DNA of 64,000 nucleotides. Source: Microbacterium sp. MYb45 (GTDB taxonomy: Bacteria > Actinomycetota > Actinomycetes > Actinomycetales > Microbacteriaceae). Below, piece after piece: positions 33,220 through 41,249 of the stretch. Location: assembly GCF_002979655.1 (NCBI RefSeq), contig NZ_PCPG01000005.1, positions 124,001-188,000 on the forward strand, given 5' to 3'. A model generated the notes under the pieces. That model did not search any database and was not told where the DNA came from. It saw nothing but the letters and a program-made list of their open reading frames with translations. Position numbers and translations under genes: made by a program. Each line of letters starts with the position of its first letter. Positions within the stretch are counted from its first letter, which is position 1.

Positions 33220-33987
33220 TCAGTGCGGTGCGTGGTACTCCGCTTCGCCGCGCTTCCAGTAGCCCTTCACAACGGCGTTCGCGGTGTCGACGCCCCACCG
33301 GCCGAGGAGTGCCCGACCCGGCTTGACGATCGACTGCTCGGCGGCGATGAAGACGAACGGGTCGGAGCCCACGGCATCTTCGGCGGTCAGGCGCTCGAGG
33401 AAGGCGATGAGCGCGGAGCCGGAAGGAGCATCGCCGCGGTGCAGCCACTCGACCTCGACCGGCGCTTCGATGTCGAACTCGCGGCCCTGATTGACGGTTT
33501 CCACCACGATGCGTGCCGGGGTTCCCTCGGGGATCAGCGCGGCAAAGCGGCGGATCGCGGGGATCGCCGTCTCGTCGCCGACGAGCAGCCATCCACCGGG
33601 CTCGCCGACCAGCACGGCCGACCCGCGGGGGCCACCGACGCCGATGGATGAACCGAGCGGCGCGGTCGCCGCCCACGGCGCCGCGACACCCTGATCGCCG
33701 TGCACGGCGAACTCGACGTCGAGCCAGTCGTCGCCCCAGTCCAGCGGCGTGTACTCACGGCTCGGAGACGCGCGCAGCTCCTCGACGGAGCCGACCGGCC
33801 CTGCCGGGAAGAACAGCCGCATGTGGTCGTCGGAACCCAGCGACTCGAAGCCGGCGAGGTCGGAGCCGGTGAGTCGCACCCGCACGAAGTCCGGAGCCAG
33901 CCATTCGCGGGCGCTCAGAGTCACGGTGCGGAAGCGCAGCTCGAGGCCGCGACGCTCGATCGAGAAGCCGGATTTCGTATCGCTCAT
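33220..33987 (-). CDS. Siderophore-interacting protein (ferric-siderophore reductase)
   Basis: A 255-residue FAD/NAD(P)H-dependent reductase of the SIP family that releases iron from imported ferric siderophores. The FAD domain includes SREYTPLDW (R-x-Y-T-P-like flavin motif) and WAATAPLGSSIGVGGPRG; the SIP C-terminal domain contains WLLVGDETAIPAIRRF and FIAAEQSIVKPGRALL, ending in a VKGYWKRGEAEYH tail typical of the family. It diverges from the siderophore uptake operon, sharing an iron box that overlaps its start codon. Confidence 0.93.
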   Translation of the reverse strand: MSDTKSGFSIERRGLELRFRTVTLSAREWLAPDFVRVRLTGSDLAGFESLGSDDHMRLFFPAGPVGSVEELRASPSREYTPLDWGDDWLDVEFAVHGDQGVAAPWAATAPLGSSIGVGGPRGSAVLVGEPGGWLLVGDETAIPAIRRFAALIPEGTPARIVVETVNQGREFDIEAPVEVEWLHRGDAPSGSALIAFLERLTAEDAVGSDPFVFIAAEQSIVKPGRALLGRWGVDTANAVVKGYWKRGEAEYHAPH

Positions 33988-34005
33988 GAAGTAAGGCTAA
34001 CCTAA
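33987..34005. promoter_or_regulatory. IdeR/DtxR-type iron box
   Basis: TGAAGTAAGGCTAACCTAA matches 16 of 19 positions of the IdeR/DtxR consensus TTAGGTTAGGCTAACCTAA. It overlaps the start of the siderophore reductase and lies about 85 bases before the uptake operon, suited to iron-dependent repression of both. A weaker half-site (CCCTAACCTC) follows near 34024-34033. Confidence 0.85.
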
Positions 34006-34087
34006 ATATGTCGAGGGAAGGGCACCCTAACCTCGACCTCCCAGCGCCACCGTGTGCGCACAGATCCCGCAGAACAGGAGTCTCTCC

Positions 34088-35080
34088 ATGTCCGTGCCCA
34101 GAACCCTCACCGCCACGAGCGTCGCGCTCGTCGGCCTCCTCGCCCTCGCCGGCTGCGCTTCCGGCAGCACGGCGGAACCTGCGAAGGACGAACCTGCGGC
34201 GGCATCCGTCACGATCGAGGACAACACCGGCACGCACGAGATCGCGACCCCTCCGGCCTCCGTCGTCGCCCTCGACAACCGCACTTTCCAGACGCTCTCC
34301 GACTGGGGAGTCGAGCTCTCGGCCGGCGCCGTCGCGCTCATGCCCGAGACCGTGTCGTACGTGAAGGACGACGGCATCGTCGACATCGGACTGCACAGCG
34401 AACCCGACCTCGAGGCCGTCGTCGCGGTCGAACCCGACCTCATCATCAGCGGTCAGCGCTTCACCCAGCACAACGCGGCCATCGCCGATCTCGTGCCCGA
34501 AGCCACGATCATCGACCTCGAGCCGCGTGAAGGCGAGCCCTTCGACGAGGAGCTCAAGCGCCAGGTCACCGCGCTGGGCGAGATCTTCGGCAAGCAGGAC
34601 GAGGCGCAGAAGCTGGTGGATGACTTCGACGCCGCCGTCGAGCGCGCCCAGGCCGCCTACGATGACGCCGACACCGTCATGGCTGTGAACACCTCCGGCG
34701 GTGAGATCGGGTACCTCGCCCCGACCGTCGGCCGCTCGCTCGGCCCGATCTACGACATCCTCGGACTCACGCCGGCGCTCGAGGTCGAGGACGCGACCGA
34801 CGATCACCAGGGCGACGACATCTCGGTCGAGGCGATCGCGGCTTCGAACCCCGACTGGATCCTCGTGCTCGACCGCGACGCCGTGTTCGCTGCGGAGACC
34901 CCCGACTACGTGCAGGCGGCCGAGATCCTGGAGAACTCCGAGGCGCTCGCCGGTGTCACGGCGGTGAAGGACGAGCAGATCGTCTACATGCCCACCGACA
35001 CCTACTTGAACGAGGGAATCCAGACGTACACGACGTTCCTCGAGGACTTCGCCGACGCCCTCGAGGCCGCGAAGAACTGA
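34088..35080 (+). CDS. Siderophore ABC transporter substrate-binding lipoprotein (FatB/CeuE-like)
   Basis: A 330-residue exported lipoprotein: signal peptide ending LALAGC with the lipidated Cys23, then a periplasmic-binding-protein fold (PF01497) with VVALDNRTFQTLSDWGV near the N-terminus and IAASNPDWILVLDRD in the C-lobe. The sequence resembles FatB/YclQ/CeuE proteins that bind petrobactin, enterobactin or catecholate/hydroxamate siderophores. ATG 34088 is preceded by AGGAG. First gene of a four-gene import operon controlled by the iron box. Confidence 0.92.
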   Translation: MSVPRTLTATSVALVGLLALAGCASGSTAEPAKDEPAAASVTIEDNTGTHEIATPPASVVALDNRTFQTLSDWGVELSAGAVALMPETVSYVKDDGIVDIGLHSEPDLEAVVAVEPDLIISGQRFTQHNAAIADLVPEATIIDLEPREGEPFDEELKRQVTALGEIFGKQDEAQKLVDDFDAAVERAQAAYDDADTVMAVNTSGGEIGYLAPTVGRSLGPIYDILGLTPALEVEDATDDHQGDDISVEAIAASNPDWILVLDRDAVFAAETPDYVQAAEILENSEALAGVTAVKDEQIVYMPTDTYLNEGIQTYTTFLEDFADALEAAKN

Positions 35081-35128
35081 GGCAACGCGGCGGCATCCGG
35101 ATGATTCGGGTGCCGCCGCACCGTCATC

Positions 35129-36115
35129 ATGGTCTCCACCGACATCACCCCGCCGCCCCGGTACACCGGGCGGCTCTTCGACGGCACGCTGCTCATCGGC
35201 GTGCTCGTCGTCGTCGTTCTCCTCGTCATCTCGCTGTTCACCGGCGTGTACGACATCGCCGGAGCCGACGACGGCGCGGAGATGTTCCAGATCACGCGCG
35301 TGCCCCGCACGATCGCCCTCGTCCTCTCGGGCGCGGCGATGGCGATGGCAGGCCTCGTGATGCAGCTGCTCACCCAGAACCGTTTCGTCGAGCCGACGAC
35401 GACCGGAACCACCGAGTGGGCGGGGCTCGGACTCCTCATGGTCATGATCCTCGTCCCGCAGCCGTCGCTCCCGTTACGGATGGCGGGGGCAGTGCTCGCG
35501 GCGTTCGTCGGCACGATGGTGTTCTTCGCCTTCCTGCGCCGCGTCGCCCTCAAGTCCTCGCTCATCGTCCCGATCGTCGGCATCATGCTCGGCGCGGTCG
35601 TCGGCGCCCTGTCGACGTATCTCGCACTGGCGACCAACTCGCTGCAGATCCTGGGCGTGTGGTTCGCCGGCAGCTTCACCTCGGTGATGCGCGGCCAGTA
35701 CGAGATGCTGTGGATCGTGGCGATCATCGGTGTGATCGTCTTCCTCGTCGCCGATCGGCTGACCATCGCCGGACTCGGCGAAGAGGTGGCCACGAACGTC
35801 GGCGTGAACTACAACCGGATCATCCTGCTCGGCACCGTCCTCATCGCGATCACCACGGGCGTGGTCACGGTCGTCGTCGGCAACCTGCCCTTCCTCGGAC
35901 TGATCGTGCCCAACATCGTCTCGATGGTGCGCGGCGACGACCTGCGCAGCAACCTGCCCTGGGTGTGCCTGCTCGGCATCGCGATCGTCACGGTGTGCGA
36001 CATCATCGGGCGCACGATCATTATGCCGTTCGAGGTACCGGTGTCGCTGATCCTCGGCGTCGTCGGGGCCGTGGTGTTCGTGCTACTTCTGCTGAGGCAG
36101 CGTCGACGTGGTTAG
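35129..36115 (+). CDS. FecCD-type siderophore permease 1
   Basis: A 328-residue membrane subunit of the siderophore importer with about nine or ten hydrophobic segments. RVPRTIALVLSGAAMAMAGLVMQLLTQNRFVEP matches the conserved FecCD N-terminal region (in shorter form R-P-R…G-x-x-L-A-x-x-G…Q…N), and GNLPFLGLIVPNIVSMVRGDD is the coupling-helix region that contacts the ATPase. The ribosome site before ATG 35129 is weak. It overlaps permease 2 by eight bases. It resembles YclN-type permeases. Confidence 0.9.
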   Translation: MVSTDITPPPRYTGRLFDGTLLIGVLVVVVLLVISLFTGVYDIAGADDGAEMFQITRVPRTIALVLSGAAMAMAGLVMQLLTQNRFVEPTTTGTTEWAGLGLLMVMILVPQPSLPLRMAGAVLAAFVGTMVFFAFLRRVALKSSLIVPIVGIMLGAVVGALSTYLALATNSLQILGVWFAGSFTSVMRGQYEMLWIVAIIGVIVFLVADRLTIAGLGEEVATNVGVNYNRIILLGTVLIAITTGVVTVVVGNLPFLGLIVPNIVSMVRGDDLRSNLPWVCLLGIAIVTVCDIIGRTIIMPFEVPVSLILGVVGAVVFVLLLLRQRRRG

Positions 36116-37151
36116 CGGCGTGGGGGAGCAGCTGACGACGACCCCGGCGACGCGCTCGGCCGGCTCGTTCACGACCCCGCGTGCGCGTCGGCGTTACCTG
36201 ATCGTGCTGGGCATCCTCATCGTCCTGGCCGCGGGATCCGGATTCGGCCTCCTCGCGTGGGGGAACCCCATGCCCGTCGGCTCGACGGGGTTCTGGCGCA
36301 TCGCCCAGCATCGCGCGATCGATGTGACGGTGATGGCGCTCGTCGCGGTCGCGCAGGCCATCGCCACCGTGAGCTTCCAGACGGTCACCAACAACCGCAT
36401 CATCACGCCGTCGATCATGGGCTTCGAGTCGCTCTACCGCGTCGTGCAGACCTCGACCGTGTACCTGTTCGGGGTGGCCGGGCTCGTGGCGATCCAGGGG
36501 GTCGGCCAGTTCGCGATCCAGGTCGCGATCATGGTCGGGCTCGCGGTCGCGCTCTACGGCTGGCTGCTGTCCGGTCGATACGGGAACCTGCAGATCATGC
36601 TCCTGGTGGGCATCGTGATCGGCGGGGGGCTGGGCGCGATCGCCACGTTCATGCAGCGACTGCTCACCCCGAGCGAGTTCGACGTGCTCGCCGCCCGGCT
36701 GTTCGGCAACGTGTCCAACGCCGATCCCTCGTACCTCCCGTTGGCGATCCCGCTCGTCGTCGCGGCATCCGCACTGTTGTGGCTGCGATCCCGTCGGCTG
36801 AACCTGATGGCCTTGGGGCCGGATGCCGCGCGCTCCCTCGGCGTCGACCATCGCCGCGAGCTCTTCCTCGTGCTCTTCCTGGTGGCCGTGCTGATGGCGA
36901 CCTCGACCGCGCTCGTCGGCCCGATGACGTTCCTCGGATTCCTGGTGGCGACCCTCGCGTATCAGTTCGCCGACACGCACGACCATCGGCTCATCTTCCC
37001 CGTCGCGGTGCTCACGGCCTTCACGATCCTCGCGGGCGCGTACTTCGTGATGAAGAACGTCTTCTACGCGCAGGGGATGGTGTCGATCCTGATCGAGCTC
37101 GTCGGCGGCACCGTGTTCCTCATCGTCATCCTCAGAAAGGGCCGACTGTGA
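36108..37151 (+). CDS. FecCD-type siderophore permease 2
   Basis: A 347-residue permease, partner of the previous one. AVAQAIATVSFQTVTNNRIITPSIMGFESLY corresponds to the Q…N-x-x-x-x-P-x-x-x-G motif of FecCD proteins, and VGPMTFLGFLVATLAYQF is the coupling-helix region. It resembles YclO. GTG 36108 lies inside permease 1 (eight-base overlap) and the 3' end overlaps the ATPase as GTGA, so the cassette is tightly coupled. The two permeases probably form a heterodimer. Confidence 0.9.
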   Translation: MVSGVGEQLTTTPATRSAGSFTTPRARRRYLIVLGILIVLAAGSGFGLLAWGNPMPVGSTGFWRIAQHRAIDVTVMALVAVAQAIATVSFQTVTNNRIITPSIMGFESLYRVVQTSTVYLFGVAGLVAIQGVGQFAIQVAIMVGLAVALYGWLLSGRYGNLQIMLLVGIVIGGGLGAIATFMQRLLTPSEFDVLAARLFGNVSNADPSYLPLAIPLVVAASALLWLRSRRLNLMALGPDAARSLGVDHRRELFLVLFLVAVLMATSTALVGPMTFLGFLVATLAYQFADTHDHRLIFPVAVLTAFTILAGAYFVMKNVFYAQGMVSILIELVGGTVFLIVILRKGRL

Positions 37152-37903
37152 TCGCACTCGACGGCGTCCGCCGTGACTACAGCAGCGAGGTCGCGATCGG
37201 CCCCGTCGACCTCGAGATCCCCGCCGGTGGCATCACCGCGCTCATCGGACCGAACGGCGCCGGCAAGTCGACGCTGCTGACGATGATGGGTCGCTTGAAC
37301 GGCATGGACGCCGGTGCGATCGAGATCGCCGGGCTCGACGTCGCCTCCACCAAGTCGAAGGACCTCGCGAAGGTCGTGTCGATCCTGCGGCAGGAGAACC
37401 ACTTCGTCACCCGGCTCACAGTGCGGCAGCTGGTCGGCTTCGGACGCTTCCCGCACTCGAAGGGGCGGCTGACCCGGGCGGACGAGGAGATCATCAGCCA
37501 GGCGATCGACTTCCTCGATCTCGGACCGCTCGAAGGGCGCTATCTCGACGAGCTCTCCGGCGGGCAACGCCAGCGCGCCTACGTCGCGATGGTCTTAGCG
37601 CAGGACACCGAGTTCGTGCTGTTGGACGAGCCGCTGAACAACCTCGACATGCGGCACGCGGTGCAGATGATGAAACACCTGCGCCGGGCTGCGGAGGAAC
37701 TCGGACGCACGATCGTCATCGTGCTGCACGACATCAACTTCGCCGGGCACTACTCCGACCACATCTGCGCCATGAAAGACGGAGCGGTGGTGGAGTTCGG
37801 GTCCCCGGCCGAGATCATGACCGACGAGGTGCTCACCCGGGTGTTCGACACCCCGGTGCGCGTCGTCGACGGTCCGTCGGGGCCGCTCGCCGTCTACTAC
37901 TGA
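37148..37903 (+). CDS. Siderophore ABC transporter ATPase
   Basis: A 251-residue ATPase energising the importer. Walker A GPNGAGKST is at residues 34-42, the signature LSGGQRQRAYVAMVLAQ is in mid-protein and Walker B FVLLDEPLNNLD follows, with switch His in VLHDINFAGHYSD. It resembles YclP/FepC. The start is GTG 37148, overlapping the permease stop. It completes a binding protein-permease-permease-ATPase cassette; with the divergent reductase the locus covers uptake and iron release. No siderophore biosynthesis gene is in the window, so the substrate may be a xenosiderophore. Confidence 0.93.
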   Translation: MIALDGVRRDYSSEVAIGPVDLEIPAGGITALIGPNGAGKSTLLTMMGRLNGMDAGAIEIAGLDVASTKSKDLAKVVSILRQENHFVTRLTVRQLVGFGRFPHSKGRLTRADEEIISQAIDFLDLGPLEGRYLDELSGGQRQRAYVAMVLAQDTEFVLLDEPLNNLDMRHAVQMMKHLRRAAEELGRTIVIVLHDINFAGHYSDHICAMKDGAVVEFGSPAEIMTDEVLTRVFDTPVRVVDGPSGPLAVYY

Positions 37904-37927
37904 GCGGACGATACGGTGCCAGGGGCC

Positions 37928-38125
37928 TCAGAGCTCGATGCCGTGATCCTCGTCGTTGACGCCGGCGTTGTTGCCACGACGCGACTCGTAGCCGAGGAAC
38001 CATCCCAGCCACACGATGGCGGCGAGGAGCACACCGAGCCAGACGTTCTGGAAGATCAACCCGACGACGACTCCGACGACGAGCAGGCCGACGGTGATGG
38101 AGATGCGTAGCGCAGAACGGGACAT
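37928..38125 (-). CDS. Small two-helix membrane protein of unknown function
   Basis: A 65-residue protein with two adjacent hydrophobic segments (about residues 8-27 and 29-45) and a hydrophilic C-terminal tail ending DEDHGIEL. ATG 38125 lies exactly six bases after TATGCT, supporting expression from a leaderless transcript. It converges with the siderophore ATPase gene. I do not recognise a family. Confidence 0.7.
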   Translation of the reverse strand: MSRSALRISITVGLLVVGVVVGLIFQNVWLGVLLAAIVWLGWFLGYESRRGNNAGVNDEDHGIEL

Positions 38126-38148
38126 GGCCCCAGCATAGGCGGACGGAG

Positions 38149-39108
38149 TCAGCGACCGCGATGGTCCTCGGGGGCGAGACGGGGTCCGCGGCGCGGTTCC
38201 TGAACCCCGCTGGCGAAGATGAGACGGATGACACGCTGCCGCTGACCCGCCCAGGGCTCGAGGAGCTCGAGCATCCCGTCGTCGTCGGTGCGCTTCCCGG
38301 TGAGCGCATGTCCTACCTCGTGCGCCAGGTGGTAGTCGCCGACGCTGACGGCATCGGGATCACCCAGCGCGCGGATGCGGGTCTCCGCCGAGGTCCAGAC
38401 GCCGACTCCCGGGAGGCTGGTGAGCACGCGGTCGCGGTCGGCGCCGGTCGTGGCCGCGCTCACGGCACGGGCGATGCGGTCACCGCGCTCGGCTGCGCGC
38501 ACGATGGTGCGGGACTGCGGGGGCTCGACGCCGGCGCGGTGCCAGGCCCACGAGGGGATGCGGTACCACTGCTCGGCGGTCGGCGCGACGAACATCGGTC
38601 GCGGCGTGGGGCCGGGCGCACGCTCGCCGAAGCGGGAGACGAGCCAGCGCCAGGCGCCGAAGGCCTGCATGCCGGTGACTTTCTGCTCGATGATCGCGCA
38701 GGCGAGAGCATCGAACACCGCGTCGGTGCGGGCGAGCCGCAGTCCGGGGGTGCGCCGGGCGGACTCTGCGATGAGCGGATGCAGCGACGCGTCGAAGTCG
38801 CCGGGCTCGTCGTATGCGCCGCAGAGTGCGGGAACGCCCTCGAGAGCGTGCTCGGCTCCGGAACCCCAGGCCGAGCCCCTGACCTCGTTGCCGGACATGC
38901 GCAGGGCGAGTGTCGCGGGGCCGAGCGGCGTGCGCACGGCACGCCAGATGACGCCGCCGTCGACGATCATCGTCGGATCGGTGCCGCCGCGGCGGAGCAT
39001 GCCGACGGTGCGTCGAAGATCGAGCGGATGCGGCGGCCGGTAGACGGTCTCCCATCGAGCATCCGCGGACGCGGCGTCGGCCGCTGCAGGGTGCTCGATC
39101 AGGGTCAT
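38149..39108 (-). CDS. HhH-GPD DNA glycosylase, AlkA-like (3-methyladenine type)
   Basis: A 319-residue base-excision-repair glycosylase of the HhH-GPD superfamily. The helix-hairpin-helix LTSLPGVGVWTSAETRIRALG is followed by DAVSVGDYHLA, whose Asp is the expected catalytic residue. IIEQKVTGMQAFGAWRWLVSRFGE is the usual first helical signature. The N-terminal ~100 residues form an AlkA-like beta domain. It would excise alkylated bases. ATG 39108 is six bases after TAGGGT, so the transcript is leaderless. DNA repair partner ogt lies elsewhere in the window. Confidence 0.85.
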   Translation of the reverse strand: MTLIEHPAAADAASADARWETVYRPPHPLDLRRTVGMLRRGGTDPTMIVDGGVIWRAVRTPLGPATLALRMSGNEVRGSAWGSGAEHALEGVPALCGAYDEPGDFDASLHPLIAESARRTPGLRLARTDAVFDALACAIIEQKVTGMQAFGAWRWLVSRFGERAPGPTPRPMFVAPTAEQWYRIPSWAWHRAGVEPPQSRTIVRAAERGDRIARAVSAATTGADRDRVLTSLPGVGVWTSAETRIRALGDPDAVSVGDYHLAHEVGHALTGKRTDDDGMLELLEPWAGQRQRVIRLIFASGVQEPRRGPRLAPEDHRGR

Positions 39109-39151
39109 GCGCCCACCCTACGCGCCGGTCCTGACACCGACCCGGGGTGAC

Positions 39152-39859
39152 TCAGAAGCGGTCGGGCGAGGGGGTGCCGTGGCCGTAGCGGATGACGACG
39201 TCGGCGTGGCGGTCGAACCGGTACCCGATGCCGCGCACGGTCCGGACGATGTCCTCGTAGCGGCCGAGCTTGGCGCGAAGGCGGCGGACGTGCACGTCGA
39301 TCGTGCGCTCGCCGGGCGTCTCGTCATCCTGTGCCTGCCAGAGCGCGGAGACCAGCTCGCTGCGCTCGATCGTGCGTCCCTCACGGAGCACCAGGTACTG
39401 CAGCAGCTCGAACTCCTTGTAGGTGAAGGCCGCGGACTCTCCGTCGATGAGCACGCGCTTGCGGGAGATGTCGACGGTCACGCCGGTCTCCTCTTCCACG
39501 GTCTCCTCTTCGGCGGCGGCCTTGGTGCGGGCGATGGCACCCGGCTCCTGCAGGGCGAGGCGGACGACGTCGAGGTCGCGGCCTCCGGAGCCATGGGGAG
39601 CGAGGGCGACCGTGGCGTGCGTCTCGGCGCCCGGTGCGAGCTCGGCGAGAGTGCGGCGCAGTGCGTCGACGAGGAGGGGGAGGCTCACTCCGGCTTCGGC
39701 TGCCTTGATCTCGTCGAGTCCGACGTAGAGGGCGAAGCCGCGGGGCGAGCGGACGGCGGGCAGATCGGCTCCGGCGGCGGCCAGGGGAGCAGCGGCGTCC
39801 GGCTGCGTGCGGATCGCGGCGGTGGTGGCGGGACGCTCGAGAAGTGCGGTGTTCGACAT
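39152..39859 (-). CDS. Winged-helix transcriptional regulator (OmpR-type C-terminal domain)
   Basis: A 235-residue regulator with an OmpR/PhoB-type winged helix at about residues 130-220 (FTYKEFELLQYLVLREGRTIERSEL, ERTIDVHVRRLRAKLG, IVRTVRGIGYRF). The N-terminal part lacks receiver-domain residues and is not a standard phospho-acceptor; it contains a short alpha/beta-like segment of unknown role after an Ala-rich stretch. ATG 39859 is preceded by GAGGA. Its transcript probably begins at 40116, includes a cysteine-rich short ORF and a hairpin, and is about 250 bases long before the start codon. Confidence 0.83.
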   Translation of the reverse strand: MSNTALLERPATTAAIRTQPDAAAPLAAAGADLPAVRSPRGFALYVGLDEIKAAEAGVSLPLLVDALRRTLAELAPGAETHATVALAPHGSGGRDLDVVRLALQEPGAIARTKAAAEEETVEEETGVTVDISRKRVLIDGESAAFTYKEFELLQYLVLREGRTIERSELVSALWQAQDDETPGERTIDVHVRRLRAKLGRYEDIVRTVRGIGYRFDRHADVVIRYGHGTPSPDRF

Positions 39860-39965
39860 GATGATGAGTCCTCAGGACGTGAGCCCGGATCGAGCGGGGC
39901 TCTGATGCGTTGCATGAATGACCGGCGGAGCCGGGAAGCGAGCAAAGGGTGGATGCTCGGTGACT

Positions 39966-39997
39966 CTGACCTCGCAGATGGCGAGGCGTCAGGTCAG
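39966..39997 (-). promoter_or_regulatory. Leader hairpins between the Cys-rich ORF and the winged-helix gene
   Basis: CCTCGC/GCGAGG with a five-base loop (39970-39986) is extended by CTGA/TCAG (39966-39969 with 39989-39992). The same CTGACCT (39966-39972) can instead pair with AGGTCAG (39991-39997). Alternative pairings of this kind are compatible with attenuation. No U-tract follows, so Rho- or translation-linked control is more likely than intrinsic termination. Confidence 0.45.
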
Positions 39998-40014
39998 GCG
40001 GGGTGGCTGTTCGT

Positions 40015-40116
40015 TCAGCGACACATTCGGCAACACATGCCAACGCGACCGGGCATCATCATCCCGGCAGTCCTGTTCGCCTCCTGGGCGGACAAAGGGC
40101 TTGCGTTGGTGGTCAT
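40015..40116 (-). CDS. Leaderless Cys-rich short ORF (putative cysteine-responsive leader peptide)
   Basis: A 33-residue ORF beginning MTTNASPLSAQEANR and ending GRVGMCCRMCR before TGA. ATG 40116 lies exactly six bases after the -10 box CATAAT, so the mRNA should begin with the AUG. Leaderless short ORFs ending in clustered Cys codons are known in mycobacteria as cysteine-responsive attenuators of downstream genes. Here Cys28, Cys29 and Cys32 are the last residues but two, and the downstream gene is the winged-helix regulator. The other 39860-40191 sequence holds the promoter and hairpins described separately. Confidence 0.65.
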   Translation of the reverse strand: MTTNASPLSAQEANRTAGMMMPGRVGMCCRMCR

Positions 40117-40122
40117 GGGGGG

Positions 40123-40152
40123 ATTATGTCCGATCATGACCGCTCATGTCAA
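40123..40152 (-). promoter_or_regulatory. Strong promoter of the Cys-rich leader/winged-helix transcript
   Basis: TTGACA (complement of 40147-40152) and CATAAT (complement of 40123-40128) are separated by 18 bases. The -35 is a perfect consensus and the -10 differs from TATAAT at one position. Six Gs separate the -10 box from the ATG at 40116. Confidence 0.75.
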
Positions 40153-40191
40153 AACGCCCGGGCGTCCGTGAGCGGGCGTAACGTTGTGCGG

Positions 40192-40500
40192 ATGACGATC
40201 TCGCACACTGTCGGCGGTTTCATCCTGACCGACGAGAAGGATGCGTCGCGCTACACGCTCATGCGCGACGGAAAGCTCGTGAGCGTTCTCGACTACCGCG
40301 ACGACGGACACACGATCGCCCTGACGCGAGCCTTCACGGTCCCGACTTTCCGCGGCAACGGCTATGCCGGAAAGGTCGTCGAGGGGGCCGTCGCCGACAT
40401 CGAGGAGCGCGGAGACCGCAAGGTCGACGCCGTCTGCTGGTACGTCGCGGACTGGTTCGCAGCGAACCCCGAGCACGCCCCGCTGCTGCGCTCGCGCTGA
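40192..40500 (+). CDS. Small GNAT-like N-acetyltransferase (Acetyltransf_CG type)
   Basis: A 102-residue protein of the short GNAT family (YidJ/PF14542-like). It has FILTDEKDASRYTLMRDGKLVSVLDY, then VPTFRGNGYAGKVVEGAV, an acetyl-CoA pyrophosphate-binding loop (R-G-x-G-x-A/G), and ends with VCWYVADWFAANPEH. The family's substrate is mostly undefined. ATG 40192 follows TAACGT by seven bases, probably leaderless; it diverges from the Cys-rich leader transcript. Confidence 0.85.
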   Translation: MTISHTVGGFILTDEKDASRYTLMRDGKLVSVLDYRDDGHTIALTRAFTVPTFRGNGYAGKVVEGAVADIEERGDRKVDAVCWYVADWFAANPEHAPLLRSR

Positions 40501-40552
40501 CTCGCCTGCTGTATGACGCCGTGTTACAGCCGCCTGCTGCGAGGATGGGCCC

Positions 40553-41035
40553 ATGAAACTCGCTGAGGCCCTCACCGCACGAGCCGATCTGCAGCGCCGC
40601 ATCGAGCAGCTGCGTGCCCGCATCGTCGCGAACGCCCGCTTCCAGGAGGGGGAGGAGCCGGCTGAGGATGCCGCGGCCCTCATCGTCGAAGCGGACGCCG
40701 CACTGACCCAGCTGCGCGATCTGATCCGTCGCATCAACGCGACCAACGCACGACTCGATCTCGGCGCGGACGGCACGATGACGGATGCGCTCGCCGCCCG
40801 CGACGTGCTGCGTCTGCGCCACTCCGTGCTGACGGATGCGGCCGCCGCGGCATCCGGATCCAACGACCAGTACCTGCGCCAGATGCGGTCGGAGCTGCGG
40901 CAGGTCTCGGCGCTGCCGGTCGCGCAGCTGCGATCGAGGGCCGACGCCGTCGCGCAGGAGCTGCGGGAGCTCGATAACCGGATCCAGCAGGCGAACTGGT
41001 CGAACGACCTCGAGGAGGAGAGCGGAAGTCGGTAG
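40553..41035 (+). CDS. DIP1984 family (septicolysin-like) protein
   Basis: A 160-residue, almost entirely helical protein matching the DIP1984 family: MKLAEALTARADLQRRIEQLRARI, a central RRINATNARL segment and a long coiled C-terminal half ending NRIQQANWSNDLEE. The family is named from Corynebacterium diphtheriae and has no established role; the septicolysin label is weak. ATG 40553 lies exactly six bases after GAGGAT, consistent with a leaderless start. Confidence 0.82.
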   Translation: MKLAEALTARADLQRRIEQLRARIVANARFQEGEEPAEDAAALIVEADAALTQLRDLIRRINATNARLDLGADGTMTDALAARDVLRLRHSVLTDAAAAASGSNDQYLRQMRSELRQVSALPVAQLRSRADAVAQELRELDNRIQQANWSNDLEEESGSR

Positions 41036-41238
41036 TCACGACGAAGCGGGCACAACCCTCAGCCGGCGGGGCAAGCCGGCACCTGTCGGGCGGAGGGCAG
41101 CCCTGATATCGCATCGCGCAGCCCCGCACGCCGCACAGGTGAAGGTGCACAGCGCATCTCGCATCACCGCGTGCCGATCGTCGCGACGAGGGTGGGTCAG
41201 GGGACCTTCCGCTTCCTCCTCGAACATCATGCGATAGA
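41036..41238. other. Intergenic sequence before the MFS leader
   Basis: About 200 bases between the DIP1984 gene and the leader RNA of the MFS gene. A minus-strand frame here could encode about 64 residues including CAACGAARC, but it has no ribosome site and I do not support it as a gene. A plus-strand -10-like TAGAAT lies at 41235-41240 just downstream. Confidence 0.4.
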
Positions 41239-41249
41239 ATGGAGTTCTG

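Noticed and set aside
41036..41230. Minus-strand 64-codon frame with a CAACGAARC motif
   Set aside because: No ribosome site or promoter, and Arg/Pro-rich composition of a chance frame.
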